Shown: positions 43,094 through 54,871, counted from the stretch's first letter. The stretch is DNA of 64,000 bases from Phoenix dactylifera (GCF_009389715.1 NW_024067679.1:862501-926500); one strand, 5' to 3'. Made by a program: numbers and translations. Notes: a model not told the origin generated them from the sequence alone.

Positions 43094-46000
43094 CTAGGAT
43101 GGATCAATCACTCCTAATCCCCTCCTAAGCACGCTAAACCTCTCTTCACTTAGGGGTTTTGTAAAAATATCTGCTAATTGATTATCAGTACAAACAAATT
43201 GGAGTGACACATCACCATTCAATACATGATCTCTTATGAAGTGATGTCTTATCTCAATGTGTTTAGTTCTTGAATGTTGAATTGGATTTTTAGTTAGATT
43301 TATGGCGCTTGTATTATCACAATTAATGGGGATTTTATCTTGTTTACTGCCATAATCTTCTAATTGTTGTTTAATCCACAAGATTTGAGCACAACAACTC
43401 CCGGCTGCCACATATTCAGCTTCTGCAGTGGATAATGCAACCGTGTTTTGTTTCTTGCTAAACCATGAGATTAGGTTTTCTCCTAGAAACTGACACGACC
43501 CGCTGGTACTTTTTCTATCAAGCTTACATCCAGCGAAGTCTGAATCTGTGTACCCTATTAAGTTTAGGCTAGATTCTTTAGAGTACCATAGCCCTATGTT
43601 CTTAGTTCCTATTAAGTATTTAAAAATTCTCTTAACTGCAGCTAGGTGTGATTCTTTAGGATTAGCCTGATATCTAGCACACATGCAAACACTAAACATA
43701 ATATCAGGTCTACTTGCAGTAAGATATAGTAAAGATCCTATCATACCTCTATAAAGTTTTTGATCTACAGATTTACCTGATTCGTCTTGATCTAATTTGC
43801 ATGATGAGCTCATGGGGGTGCTGATTGATTTGTTTCCTTCCATATCAAACTTCTTGAGCATCTCCTTGACATATTTTGCTTGATTGATGAAGATGCCTCC
43901 TTCAGATTGTTTGATTTGAAGCCCGAGGAAGTAGTTCAGCTCTCCCATCATGCTCATCTCAAACTCACTCTGCATCAAATCAGCAAACTCTTCGCAGAGG
44001 CGATTGTTAGTAGCACCGAAAATGATATCATCAACATAAATCTGTACTAATAGCATCTCCTTATTTTGCTTTTTCAGAAATAATGTTGTGTCTACATTTC
44101 CCCTAGAGAATTCATGTTCTAATAGGAATTTACTAAGTCTCTCATACCATGCTCTAGGTGCTTGTTTTAATCCATAAAGTGCTTTGTTCAGTTTATACAC
44201 ATGATTAGGGTATTGATGATTTTCAAAACCAGGAGGTTGTTCTACATACACTTCCTCATTAATATACCCATTTAAAAATGCACTTTTTACATCCATTTGA
44301 AATAGTTTGAAATCCTTAGAGCATGCATATGCTAATAATAGTCTAATAGCCTCAAGTCTAGCTACGGGAGCAAAGGTTTCATCAAAATCTATGCCTTCTT
44401 CTTGATTATAACCCTTTGCCACTAGTCTAGCCTTATTCCTTATAACAATTCCATTTTCATCTAGCTTATTTTTATATATCCATTTTGTACCTATAATTGG
44501 ATATTTAGAAGGTCTCTCTACTAGATCCCACACTTTGTTTCTAGTAAATTGGTTTAGTTCTTCTTGCATTGCATTTATCCAATTTACATCATTTTCGGCT
44601 TCTTCTATATGTTTGGGCTCAAAGTGTGAGACAAAAGCTAGATGGTTATTTAGATTTCTAAGTGAAGCTCTAGTCCTAACCGGTTGAGATGGATCATCTA
44701 GAATGAGTTCCTTAGGATGCCCGTGAGCATACCTCCAAGCTTTTGTTAGCCCATGATCCACAATAGGCTCTTGACTTGATGATGCTTCTTCAATCAATTT
44801 TTGATTATCATCTTGTAATCCCATCTCATCTATCTTTTCTTCAAGTATTTCAACATCATCATCAAAATTAACTTTCTTACTAGAGGAGATGTCACTAGAG
44901 TCATCAAATACTACATGTATAGATTCTTCTATGACTAAGGTTCTTTTATTAAAGACTCTATAGGCTTTACTAGTTGTAGAATAACCTAAGAATATTCCTT
45001 CATCAGATTTAGGATCAAATTTCCCTAGATTATCTTTTCCATTATTATGTACAAAACACCTACATCCAAAGGCATGAAAGTAATTAACTTTTGGTTTTCT
45101 GTTTTTCCAAAGTTCATAAGGTGTTTTCTTTATAATGGGTCTTAATAAAACTCTATTTAATATGTGACAAGAGGTATTAATGGCTTCTCCCCAAAAGTAC
45201 TTAGGGAGGTTACTTTCACATAACATAGTCCTAGCCATTTCCTCTAGTGTTCTATTCTTCCTTTCCACAACTCTATTTTGTTGTGGTGTCCTAGGTGCTG
45301 AGAAATTATGGGTTATCCCCTTTTTACTACAAAATTCATCAAATGATTGATTTTCGAATTCGGTACCATGGTCACTTCTAATGGCTATGACTGAAGACTC
45401 TCTAGCATTTGTTACTTCCTTATGGAACTTCTTAAACATAGAAAATGCTTGATCCTTATGCGCTAGAAACATGACCCATGTGTACCTAGAGTAATCATCT
45501 ACTATAACTAGACCATATTTATTTTCACCTAGGCTTGTTCTTCTAGTTGGACTAAATAGGTCCATGTGTAGTAATTCTAGAGGCCTAGAAGTAGAGACAC
45601 ATTTTATGGATTTAAAAGAGTTCCTAGATTGTTTGCCAAATTGACATGCTTTACATATTTTGTTCTTTTCAAATTTTAATTTTGGCAAACCTATCACGGA
45701 GTCTCTTTTAACTAGTTTAGTTATTGTGTCCATGCTTGCATGACCTAACTTACGGTGCCATAACCAACTAGCATCATTATCTTTAGTTTCATTTACAACT
45801 AGACATTGGTTATGTTTTGCAAGATCTTCTAGGTCTACAACATATACATTTCCACGTCTAATTCCTTTAAAAATTAAAGTATTATCATTAGAATTTGTTA
45901 TAATGCATAGTGATGGTTTAAACATAACATCATATCCTATATCACATAATTGACTATGCTTAACAAGTTATGCTTAAGACCATCAACATATCTAACATTA

Positions 46001-46194
46001 TCTATAAAAGTAGAAGGGGTGATTTGAACTTTACCAATACCAATGATATGACCTTGGTTGTTGTCTCCAAAAGTCACAGCACCTCCCTTCTTAGCTTCAA
46101 GGGTGAAAAATTGATCTTTATCACCCGTCATGTGCCTTGAGCAGCCACTATCCAAATACCAGCGGTTTTTGTTGACCTTGGCTGCAAGACACTC
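43094..46194 (-). pseudogene. Element B pol polyprotein, one frameshift
   Basis: The frame opens after a TAG at 46195-46197 and has the protease site YLDSGCSRHMT near 46155. It is cut at 45940-45965 by a 1-bp loss: AGCATAGTCAA, where A has AGCGTTAGTCAA. It is open again from 45925 to 43094 (943 codons). Domains there are GAG-pre-integrase ([18 protein letters not shown], about residue 50-105), integrase DDE ([30 protein letters not shown], about 118-225), RT with [11 protein letters not shown] near 628, and RNase H with YTDSDFAG near 792 and STAEAEYVA. It ends in VIDPS. Without the one deletion all catalytic motifs are present. Confidence 0.92.
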
Positions 46195-46207
46195 CTACAC
46201 AAGCAAA

Positions 46208-47989
46208 TCATGTCATCTTAGGTACCCAAGTTTTCTTGGGTCCTTCATGGTTAGTCAAGTTGGTTCCTTTTGGAACCCATACCCTTTTAATTTTCCTTTT
46301 TGTTTTACTTTTTCTATAGTCACATGCATTTGCCTCATGTCCTATAGTTCCACAACAAAAGCAGGTTATTTTCTTAGTTTTAGTTTCTCCAGCTTTAACA
46401 AAGAAGTTACTAAGAAGTTTTTGTTTATTTCTTGGTTTATACCCTAAATCCGCTTTATTAAATACTGCTCGTTGACTATTTAGTATCATGTTTAATTTTT
46501 CAGAACTATATGTAAATTTTTCAACTAAGGGTTTGTATTTGTTAAGTTCTTTAGTTAGTGTTTGATTTTCTGCTTTTAGATCATTAAGTTCTTTTGTAAG
46601 ATCCTTATCTAAGGTTTGTTTATATTTTTTAAGTTCTGAAAATTCCTTAGTTAGTTTTTCATTATCTTTAGTTAAGGTGTTAGTCTTTTGAGTTAAAAGT
46701 TGGTTGCTTGTTTTAAGTTCAATATTTTCTTTGGTGATTAAGTCCTTATCCTTAACTAATTTATCGTATTTATGTAGGTATGATTGATTAGCTATTTTCA
46801 GTTCTTTATTCTTAAGATTTATAGCCTTATATTCTACCATTAACTCATTAAATGCATCATAAAGTTCATCAAAAGAGAAATCAAGATGCGTATCGGAAGT
46901 TACCTCGTTTTCGTTGGCCATGAAGCAGAAATTGGCCTTCTCTTCTTGTTCATCATCTGATGAGGAGGATGATGAGTCGGAGTCGGATAGTGTAGTGACA
47001 AGAGCCTTCTTCTTCTTGTACTTACTCCCCTTCTTCAGTAAGGGGCACTCTGCTCTTATGTGACCCGGCTTCTTGCACTCGTAACACCCAATCCCCTCGT
47101 TTTCCCTTTCCTTACCTTTGTCCTTGCGGTAGAAATTTGAGGGGCCTCTCCTTTGATGATAGGACTTCTTGTGGTTGATGAATCTCTTGAACTTGCGCAC
47201 AAGAAGAGCCTCACCATCATCTTCCTCATGTTCTTCTTCTTCACTGCTGCTACTGCAAGACAGGTCCTTGTTAGATGAAGTAGATTTAAGTGCTATTACC
47301 TTTTTCTTATGGGAGGACTCTTCTTCGCTGTGTTGCTTCATGGTTAGCTCGTGAGTCATTAGGGATCCAAGGAGCTCTTCGAGTGGAAGCTTGTTCAAGT
47401 CTTTAGCTTCTTGGATTGCCGTCACCTTGGCTTCCCATGACCTTGGTAGACAGCGAAGTATTTTTCTGACAAGATCACTGTTAGTATAGCTCTTGCCAAG
47501 GCTTTTTAGGCCATTGACAATGTCAGTAAACCTAGTGAACATGCTAGTGATTGTCTCATTAGAATCCATTTTAAATAGTTCATACTTATGAACCAATATA
47601 TTAATTTTGGATTCTTTAACTTGATTCGTGCCCTCATGGGTCACTTCAAGTCTATCCCAGATCTCTTTTGCAGAGTTGCAAGTAGAGACCCTATTGAATT
47701 CATTTCTATCTAAGGCACAATAAAACACATTCATAGCTTTAGAGTTTAGTTGTGCCTTCCTCATGTCATGTTCATCCCAATCCGTTTCTAGTTTGGGTAC
47801 CTTGACACCATCTACATATATGGATGGGATGTATGGGCCATTTACTACAATGGTCCACATCTCATAGTCTTGGGCTTGGATGAATATTCTCATCCTAGCC
47901 TTCCAGTATGAGTAGTCGGATCCATTAAAGAAAGGGGGTCTTTGGGTGGACTGACCCTCAATGTGAGAAGATCCAAATGGGGTTGTCAT
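46208..47989 (-). CDS. Element B Gag, 593 aa
   Basis: The intact frame starts MTTPFGSSHIEGQSTQRPPF, 36 bp after the primer site. Residues about 15-220 are the capsid domain (YWKARMRIFIQAQDYEMW, YELFKMDSNETITSMFTRF, LVRKILRCLPRSWEAKV). A serine-acidic stretch (SSSSEEEEHEEDD) and two CCHC knuckles follow: CYECKKPGHIRAEC near 300 and CFCCGTIGHEANAC near 541. Between the knuckles lies a long Lys/Asn/Leu coiled coil (about 370-500). Gag should assemble the virus-like particle and bind the genomic RNA. The stop TGA at 46208-46210 is 10 bp before the pol-frame TAG. Confidence 0.93.
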   Translation of the reverse strand: MTTPFGSSHIEGQSTQRPPFFNGSDYSYWKARMRIFIQAQDYEMWTIVVNGPYIPSIYVDGVKVPKLETDWDEHDMRKAQLNSKAMNVFYCALDRNEFNRVSTCNSAKEIWDRLEVTHEGTNQVKESKINILVHKYELFKMDSNETITSMFTRFTDIVNGLKSLGKSYTNSDLVRKILRCLPRSWEAKVTAIQEAKDLNKLPLEELLGSLMTHELTMKQHSEEESSHKKKVIALKSTSSNKDLSCSSSSEEEEHEEDDGEALLVRKFKRFINHKKSYHQRRGPSNFYRKDKGKERENEGIGCYECKKPGHIRAECPLLKKGSKYKKKKALVTTLSDSDSSSSSSDDEQEEKANFCFMANENEVTSDTHLDFSFDELYDAFNELMVEYKAINLKNKELKIANQSYLHKYDKLVKDKDLITKENIELKTSNQLLTQKTNTLTKDNEKLTKEFSELKKYKQTLDKDLTKELNDLKAENQTLTKELNKYKPLVEKFTYSSEKLNMILNSQRAVFNKADLGYKPRNKQKLLSNFFVKAGETKTKKITCFCCGTIGHEANACDYRKSKTKRKIKRVWVPKGTNLTNHEGPKKTWVPKMT

Positions 47990-48023
47990 TTTGATCTTTT
48001 AACTCTTGAGTGGAAGAGTTTTT

Positions 48024-48036
48024 GGCTCTGATACCA
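48024..48036 (-). promoter_or_regulatory. Element B primer binding site (tRNA-Met initiator type)
   Basis: Minus strand TGGTATCAGAGCC, two bases from the LTR edge. Confidence 0.95.
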
Positions 48037-48038
48037 CT

Positions 48039-50000
48039 TGTTGCCCAGATAGACAACCCAAGAGGGGGGGGGGGGGTGAATTGGGTTTTAAATTAATTTG
48101 GATAATTAAAACGTTATGGATGATTAATTAAAAACTATTGCAAGTTATTTAATTAATGCTAAGTGCTGTGAGTGATGTGAGAGGAAGAAGAGAAGAGACA
48201 ATCCAATGCAAACACAGAGTTTTATAGTGGTTCGGAGCTACCCCTTGCTCCTACGTCCACTCCCCAAGTCTCTCTTGGGAATTCACTATAACCCCCTTGG
48301 ATTACAGCCGGTTGTTTTGCAAGCTCACAACCAAACTTGTTGTTTTACGAGCTCACAACGAACTCGGTCGGTTTTCCCAGGCTCACCGACTAGAACCAAC
48401 CCCGATTGTTTTCCTGGGCTCACAATCAAACCCTTACACACGTTGGTTTTTAACTTGGCTCACCAACCAACCTTAATCCCCTTGATTCAATCCCCCGATT
48501 GAACCAAGTAAATACAAGTTATAGAAAGAAAGGAAAATAAGCTTCTCAAAAGCAGATGTAAAACAATATAATCAAAAGAGGAGTTTAGAAGCCCTCAAAC
48601 GCTTTTAAGCTGAAGTAGAGGAATGGCTTCTTGAACTCCGGTCTCCTCTCGAATGAGTAGTCGACTTGAATGCAGGAGGAGGAGGCTTTAATTGCTGGGA
48701 AGATGTAGTTGGTTGCAGTAAATGCTAATCTTCCCCTTTTTCGTTGAAGAGCACGTTGCAGAGCTTGAAAGCTTGAATGCTTGGAGTGGAATGGTTGTTC
48801 TCTCCCTTGCTACAGTCTTCTGTGGCTATTTAAGCCAACCCCCACGGAAACTAGCCGTTACACTGCTTTTTCTGTCCGTTCTGCACACTCTGCGCAGCCT
48901 GACAATATGACCGTTGGTGGGTTGGAGTCGACTCGCGCGATCAGGAGTCGACTCGGCTGTAGCGGGAGTCGACTCAAGCTTTTCCGGAGTCGACTCGGCA
49001 ACTGTTCAAGTTGCCGTCACGACTGGGAGTCGACTCGTCTTGACCCGGAGTCGACTCGCCAACTTCTGGAGCTGACCTGGCAATTTTGGAGTCGGCTCAT
49101 CCACTGAAGTCCGTGGATCCAATTTTGAATTTTGTCCACTCGAGTCGACTCGACTGTCCTTGGAGTCGACTCGAATCTTAGAGCCCGAACTCCCGATTCT
49201 CTGTCTTTTGGCTCATCCAGTCTTGGAGTCGACTCGAACTTTCTTGGAGTCGACTCGGCTCTCAGTTTTCGAAAGTTGGTCTTCTGCCTTTTGACGTGAA
49301 GCTTGTCTTGGAGTCGACTCGAGCTGTCTGGGAGTCGACTCGAATCTCAGAGGCAGTAACATGGTTTTCTGTCTGTCGATGGTCGCACAGTCTCGGAGTC
49401 GACTCGCGTATTGCGGGAGTCGACTCGAATCTCAGAGTCCATAAAATGCTCTCTGAACTTTTCTTTGTATACCGCTGAGAGTCGACTCTTGCTTTCTCTG
49501 GAGTCGACTTGCCAACCATCGGAGTCGACTCGCGTTCCACTGGAGTCGACTCGAATCTCAGACTCGAAAACTGCTCTCTGACTTTTCTTTGTGTACCTCT
49601 TGGAGTCGACTCTTACTACCCTGGAGTCGACTCGTTGAACATTGGAGTCGACTCGCGCACTTCAGGAGTCGACTCGTTGACAGGTTCTGAGATGAGGCTT
49701 TCTGTTCTTCTTTTTGTTCTCAGTCGGAGTCGACTCGTACTAGTCTGGAGTCGACTCGAGCTCGTGCCAGTGAACTTGATACGCTTGGAGTCGACTCGTG
49801 ATACTCGGGAGTCGACTCGAGTCTCAGACTTTGGTTCAGCAGACTTCTTAACTTATCCAAAATACTATGAACCAAAATCTAGAGACACTTGGACAGGATT
49901 TTCACTGAAACACTCAATTGAATTCATTAGTAATCACAAGATATATTCAAATGCTTTGAGCTCATCAAAATCAAATGGGGTTTTAATCAATCACTCCACA
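48039..50000 (-). repeat. Element B 5' LTR
   Basis: It is a near-identical copy of 38188-40144. Differences include a G run of 13 instead of 8 and about 15 changes, mostly C/T. The palindrome array is at 48925-49818. The TATA-like site TTAAATAGCC is near 48829 on the minus strand. Confidence 0.96.
48925..49818 (-). repeat. GAGTCGACTC palindrome array, element B 5' LTR
   Basis: About 27 copies, in the same order and spacing as 39069-39962. One copy is exact here (GAGTCGACTCGTTGAAC) but mutated in the other LTR (GAGTCGACTAG). Confidence 0.96.
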
Positions 50001-50005
50001 CACTT
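50001..50005. repeat. Target site duplication of element B, right (CACTT)
   Basis: CACTT directly after the LTR end CTCCACA; the pol frame of A resumes here. Confidence 0.92.
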
Positions 50006-50558
50006 AATTGCAGTTAAGAGAATTTTTAAATATCTCATAGGAACAAAAAATATAGGTCTTTGGTACTCTAAAGAATCAAGCATAAACTTAATAGGGTACA
50101 CTGATTCAGACTTCGCTGGTTGTAAACTTGATAGAAAAAGCACCAGCAGGTCTTGTCAATTTTTAGGAGAAAACCTAATTTCATGGTTTAGCAAGAAACA
50201 AAACTCGATTGCACTATCTACGGTTGAAGCCAAATATGTTGCTACCGGGAGTTGTTGTGCTCAAATTTTATGGATCAAGCAACAACTTGAAGATTATGGC
50301 ATTAAACAAAATAAGATTCCCATAAATTGTGATAATACAAGTGCCATAAATCTAACTAAAAATCCAATTCAACACTCAAGAACTAAACATATTGAGATAA
50401 GACATCACTTCATAAGAGATCATGTGTTAAATGGTGATGTGATGCTTGAATTTGTTTGCACTGATGATCAACTTGCTGATATCTTCACAAAATCCTTGAG
50501 TGAAGATCGATTTTGTATTCTTAGAAGAGGGTTAGGAGTGATTGATCCATTCTTGTGA
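50006..50558 (+). pseudogene. Element A pol: RNase H and C-terminus (part after element B)
   Basis: The frame resumes directly after the B target duplication with [20 protein letters not shown]. RNase H motifs are [32 protein letters not shown] and [13 protein letters not shown]. It ends in [11 protein letters not shown]. In B the corresponding motif is STAEAEYVA, so the catalytic Glu of this motif is changed to Lys here. Confidence 0.92.
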
Positions 50559-50715
50559 TACTCCCCTATAATTCATTGATTTTGATGATTAGCTTATATT
50601 GGATATAGGATTTCTCGTCTATGGTCATCAAATCATTCCTTAAGTTCTAAAGATTTCTATATCTCTCTCCTTTGGCACGGAATTAACTGAGTTTTTTGGT
50701 TATGTGCCAGAGTTC

Positions 50716-50822
50716 GAGTCGACTCGAATAGATTTTAGAGTCGGCTCGTGGACGAGTCGACTCGCGCATATTTAGGAGTCGACTCGAGGTCGAGTCGACT
50801 CGCGACTTACCGGAGTCGACTC
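50716..50822 (+). repeat. GAGTCGACTC array between pol and ORF3, element A
   Basis: Six copies, five exact, spaced 13-30 bp. On the sense strand the right flank is G (GAGTCGACTC-G), the opposite of the LTR arrays, where it is C. Confidence 0.9.
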
Positions 50823-51000
50823 GAGGTCGAAAATCCGACTTTTAACCCTAAGCGGAATGCTTTTCTCTTCACTTCTATTTTCAGCCGCCACTGTTCAAAA
50901 GCCCTAGAGTCGTCTCCTACCTTGTCCCCGACCTAGTTTTGGCCTTCTCTCTCGTGTTTTCTCTCATTTTTCTTGTCCTTCCCTCAGGTTTTAGGTCAAA

Positions 51001-52497
51001 AAGCCTAGGAAAGCCGTTGTTCCGAGCCGAAAGAGACCTCTCACCGCGAGCGGCGCCGAGCGACGGTCCAAGGCATGGAACGAACCTGTGAGGCCACCAC
51101 CTCCGGTTCCTTCCCCGCCTAGGCCGGTTCCCTCACGTCCGTACGCCGGGAGGGTTGTCTCTCCCGGGAGGAAAGTCAACTTTGACTTCCTCTCCCGGGA
51201 AGGATTCACCCTAGGGCATCGTCTTAGGGCTCAGGGCTTAGAGTTCTTTTGTTTCCTTGACCTCCCTACATACCCAGGGTTAGTTAGGAAATTTTACGGG
51301 ACCGTCACACGGGGTGGCGGTGGTATCCAAGGGACTGTAGCAGGAGTCCCTATTTTCATTTTGGAGGACTTCATTGCTCGAGTCCTCCATCTCTCCCGAG
51401 AGGGGATTGCTCCCACACATCCATCCGATAGGACTGAGGCCCTTACGGCCATCTTAGGGAGCCCACCTCAATCCCCCATAGAGGAGGTGTTTGCAAATCA
51501 GCTTTCAGCTGAAATGCGACTCCTCCTAAGTATCATCTCTAGGACTCTCTTTCCTAAGACTGGGAGGTTTGACTTCATTTCTGAGAGAGATCTAGGATTG
51601 ATGTTCCACATTCTACAGGACATCCCCCTGAACTTCCCCAAACTCATTTATAGATATATCTGTGAACCCCTAGACAAACATAGGTTGAGTCTCCCGTATG
51701 GCATGCTTTTCACACTCATCTTTAGGGAGTTAGAAATCTCTATCCCTGAGGGAGAACCCTCTCGCTCCCTCAGACACACTGACCACATGGGTGAGGGGAC
51801 TCTCCACCGAATGGGTTTCCACAAGGTGGAGGGAGTCTGGGTTAGGAGAACATCTTCATCCACACCATCTGACCCTACTACTCACCATTCACCTAGTCCT
51901 GACCATGACCAGGACCGCTACACAGCTCCTCCCACTTTTTCTTCCACTTCTGGTCCTTCATTCCCATCTACTTCAGCTGGACCATCTACAGCTCCACCAC
52001 CTCAGCAACCTCTAGAAGTCCGGATCAGCACTAAGCAGCTTCGGGAGATGAGACAGGAGATAGTGAGGGAGCTGAGAGATGATATATTGAGAGAGCTGCG
52101 AGGTCCACTGAGTGCTCCCTCCACTGACGTCGTTCCCTCCTTAGCAGCGGTGTCCAAGATGATAGTGGACCTTAAGGAGGAAATGTACAACATAAGGAGC
52201 CTAGTCCAAGGTCAATACTGGAGCCTTAGCGACATAAAGGATGACACGAGGAAGATGCGAGACAGCATCATAGAAGAGCAGGCAAGCCAGAGTCAAGGTG
52301 CGGAAAGGCTTGCAAATGCCTTAATCTTCAAGCTGGACACTATTCAGGAGAGTGTGACCCAGCTAACTGAGATATAATCTAGGGCCATCTCTGAGATCAT
52401 CGCACAGCTAGGGAATGTATCTGAGGGGATAAGCTTGGTCATGAAACATGCTAGACTGAGTACGGGAGCCACATCCTCCACTACTAAAAGACCCTAG
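51001..52497 (+). pseudogene. Element A ORF3 (Sirevirus third ORF), start codon lost
   Basis: It is homologous to ORF3 of element B. Where B has ATG CCT CGT AAG, A has AAG CCT AGG AAA at 51001, so the native start is lost. The next Met in frame is at 51088, 29 codons later. The proline-rich start is followed by a conserved domain (FLSREGFTLGHRLRAQGLEF, DLPTYPGLVRKFYGT, VPIFILEDFIARVLHL). The charged helix RQEIVRELRDDILRELRG and a long helical tail come next. A TAA at 52375-52377 precedes about 40 more matching codons. Function is unknown; such ORFs are often called env-like, but no signal peptide or membrane anchor is visible. Confidence 0.85.
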
Positions 52498-52670
52498 TGT
52501 ATTTTTGACTTTATGATGTACAGTCCGTTGAGGACTTTTCTGATTTGTATTCACTTTTGTACTCAATCTTGACTTCAATACAATGAATAGAAATTTCATT
52601 TCAAAAGCTGTGCAATTTGACTTGTTATCTTTTTCTGTGTTATGTGCCTTTTTTTTTTTGCTATGATGAC

Positions 52671-52685
52671 AAAAAGGGGGAGAAA
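52671..52685 (+). promoter_or_regulatory. Internal polypurine tract of element A
   Basis: AAAAAGGGGGAGAAA follows GCTATGATGAC. Multiple upstream polypurine tracts are a known Sirevirus feature. Confidence 0.7.
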
Positions 52686-53008
52686 ATATGATGTAAAGGA
52701 AATCACTAAACAAAAGAAAATTCAGAAAACTTAAACAAAATTGAATGCACATGTTGAGGGAGAGAATTTGAAATCTCAAGAAAGCAAATTCATTAAACAC
52801 ATATAAGCCAAACAATTGATTGCATGATATGAAGGCTTATATAATTCCAAATAAAAGGAGAAGCTTTAATTTCAGGATTTACTGATTCATACCTTTTAAT
52901 TTTGGATAAATTAAATGACTAGATAATTGAATTCATTTCAAAACTTTACTATAAATCACCTCTTGGTTGAGCAATTCACTTTGCAAATACTCAATATTTT
53001 GTCATCAT

Positions 53009-53023
53009 CAAAAAGGAGGAGAT
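53009..53023 (+). promoter_or_regulatory. Primary polypurine tract of element A
   Basis: CAAAAAGGAGGAGAT ends exactly at the 3' LTR start (TGTGGAG at 53024). Confidence 0.85.
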
Positions 53024-54866
53024 TGTGGAGTGATTGATTATACCCCTATTTGATTTTGATGAGCTCAAAGCATTTGAGTATATTTAATGTTGTACTAATG
53101 AATTCAATCTAGTGTTTCAGGCGAATATATGTAAATTTATCTTTAAAAGCATCGAGCCATAATTCAAAGTATTTTGGCTAAGTATTGAACTCCCAAAGTC
53201 TGAAGCTCGAGTCGACTCCGGAAGATTGCGAGTCGACTCTAAGTGTTTCCGAGGTTCTGGCACAAGATCGAGTCGACTCCGGTACACTACGAGTCGACTC
53301 CAACTGAGAACAGACAGAATGACAGAAAGATGAACTTCAGACCCTGTCACCGAGTCGACTCCAGAGGGCTTCGAGTCGACTCCGATGCTTGCCGAGTCGA
53401 CTCCCGACGGTTCCGAGTCGACTCCAAGAAGTAACAGACAGAAAGACAGAGAAGTGTTTTCTAGATCCTGTTACCGAGTTGACTCTAGAAGGATGCGAGT
53501 CGACTCCAACGTTTGGCGAGTCGACTTCTAAACATGCCAGAGTCGACTCTCAGAGGAAAGCGGACTGAAAGGCAGAAAACCAAACTCAGTGACCCTGTGA
53601 ACGAGTCGACTCCGAGAATTTAGGAGTCCACCCCAAGTCAGCCGAGTCGACTCCAGCAAAGTGCGAGTCGACTTCGAGACAGCTCAGATCAACAGACAGA
53701 GGATCGATTTTTCGGGCTCTGAGAGCCGAGTCGACTCCAAGAGGATCCGAGTCGACTCGAGAGAGAAATGCAGAAAAATAGATCTCTGGAATCCTAAGAA
53801 CGAGCCGTCTCCAAAATGCCGAGTCATCTCCAGATCTTGGCGAGTCGACTCCGGGGTTGAACCGAGTCGACTCCAGGTTGGGACGTCACTTTAATTCAAA
53901 TCCTGAACAGTGGGCGAGTCGTCTCCAGTAAAGCATGAGTCGACTCCAACAACAGCCGAGTCGACTCCAGATCGAGCGAGTCGACTCCGACCCCAACGGA
54001 TACATTGTCAGGAGATGCAGACTGTGCAGAACGGCCACAAATCAATGTCTAACAACTATTTTTCAAAAGAGACTGTTTAAATAGCGAGAGTAAATAGTAG
54101 TAGATAATAAGAGAGCTATTCTATTCAAGTAAAAAGAAATTTCCACCTACCAAGAGTTCTCAAGAGTAAATACAAGCAAAAGAAGGAAGAGGTGCATTCA
54201 ACTCCATCCGACAAGCACTTCCTTCACTTTCAAGGCTCTCCTACTGTCCTCAAATCTTCAGTACTTTCCAGAGGAGATCCAGAAATCAAGAAGTCACAAC
54301 TTTCCATTCCAAAAACTGTTTGAGGGCTTCTAACCTGTACTTTGCATTTATTGTTTTCACATCTGCTTGTTTAAAAGCTTTCTCTGTGAAATCCCAAACA
54401 CTACTTTTCTTACTTGATTTAATCAGGAGATTGAATCAAGAGTTGTAAGGTTAGTTGGTGAGCCGAAGTTAAAACCAACGATGTAAGGGTTTGATTGTGA
54501 TCCCAGGAAAACAATCGGATGGTTCTAGTCGGTGAGCCTGTGAAAACCGACCGAGTTCGTTGTGATCTCGCGAAAACAACAAGTTGGGTTGTGAACTTGT
54601 AAAACAATCGGCTGTAATCCAATGGATTATAGTGAACTCCCAAGTGAAGCTTGAGGAGTGGACGTAGGAGCAAGGGTTGGCTCCGAACCACTATAAAATC
54701 TCCTTATGTTTGCATTGGCTATTTGTCTCTTCCAATCTCCTCATCAAGAAGCTTAATTAACTTGCTTGCATTAGATTTAATTATTAAATAATCAAGTTTT
54801 TTAATTGGTCGAGAATTAATCCAAACCCAATTCACCCTCCCTCTTAGGTTGTCTCTTTGGGCAACA
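53024..54866 (+). repeat. Element A 3' LTR
   Basis: It matches the 5' LTR from TGTGGAGTGATTGATTA to GGGCAACA, with several dozen substitutions and a few small deletions (for example near 53190). The palindrome array is at 53209-53987. Confidence 0.95.
53209..53987 (+). repeat. GAGTCGACTC palindrome array, element A 3' LTR
   Basis: It keeps the same layout as 32136-32914. Some copies are changed in opposite LTRs (for example CCAAGTCGACTCC against CCGAGTCGACTCC), so mutation has hit each array separately. Confidence 0.95.
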
Positions 54867-54871
54867 ATAGT
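54867..54871. repeat. Target site duplication of element A, right (ATAGT)
   Basis: ATAGT directly after the LTR end GGGCAACA; second copy of 31939-31943. Confidence 0.9.

Larger units (their letters stand above)
38188..50000 (-). mobile_element. Sirevirus-type copia element B, young, nearly intact
   Basis: The 11,813-bp element is inserted in the RNase H region of A, with the 5-bp duplication CACTT at 38183-38187 and 50001-50005. LTRs are 1,957 bp (left) and 1,962 bp (right) and differ by roughly 15 substitutions by eye plus a G-run length. Gag and ORF3 are intact and pol has one 1-bp frameshift. LTR ends, protein wording and palindromes show that A and B are one family. Confidence 0.97.
31944..54866 (+). 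mobile_element. Sirevirus-type copia element A, interrupted by element B
   Basis: It has LTRs of 1,850 and 1,843 bp, a tRNA-Met primer site, gag, pol, an ORF3 and polypurine tracts. The 5-bp duplication ATAGT flanks it (31939-31943 and 54867-54871). Without B it is about 11.1 kb. Several AAAAAGGGGGAGA-like tracts upstream of the 3' LTR, a third ORF and palindrome-rich LTRs are Sirevirus hallmarks. Dozens of differences between its LTRs and many stops show it is older than B. Confidence 0.95.
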
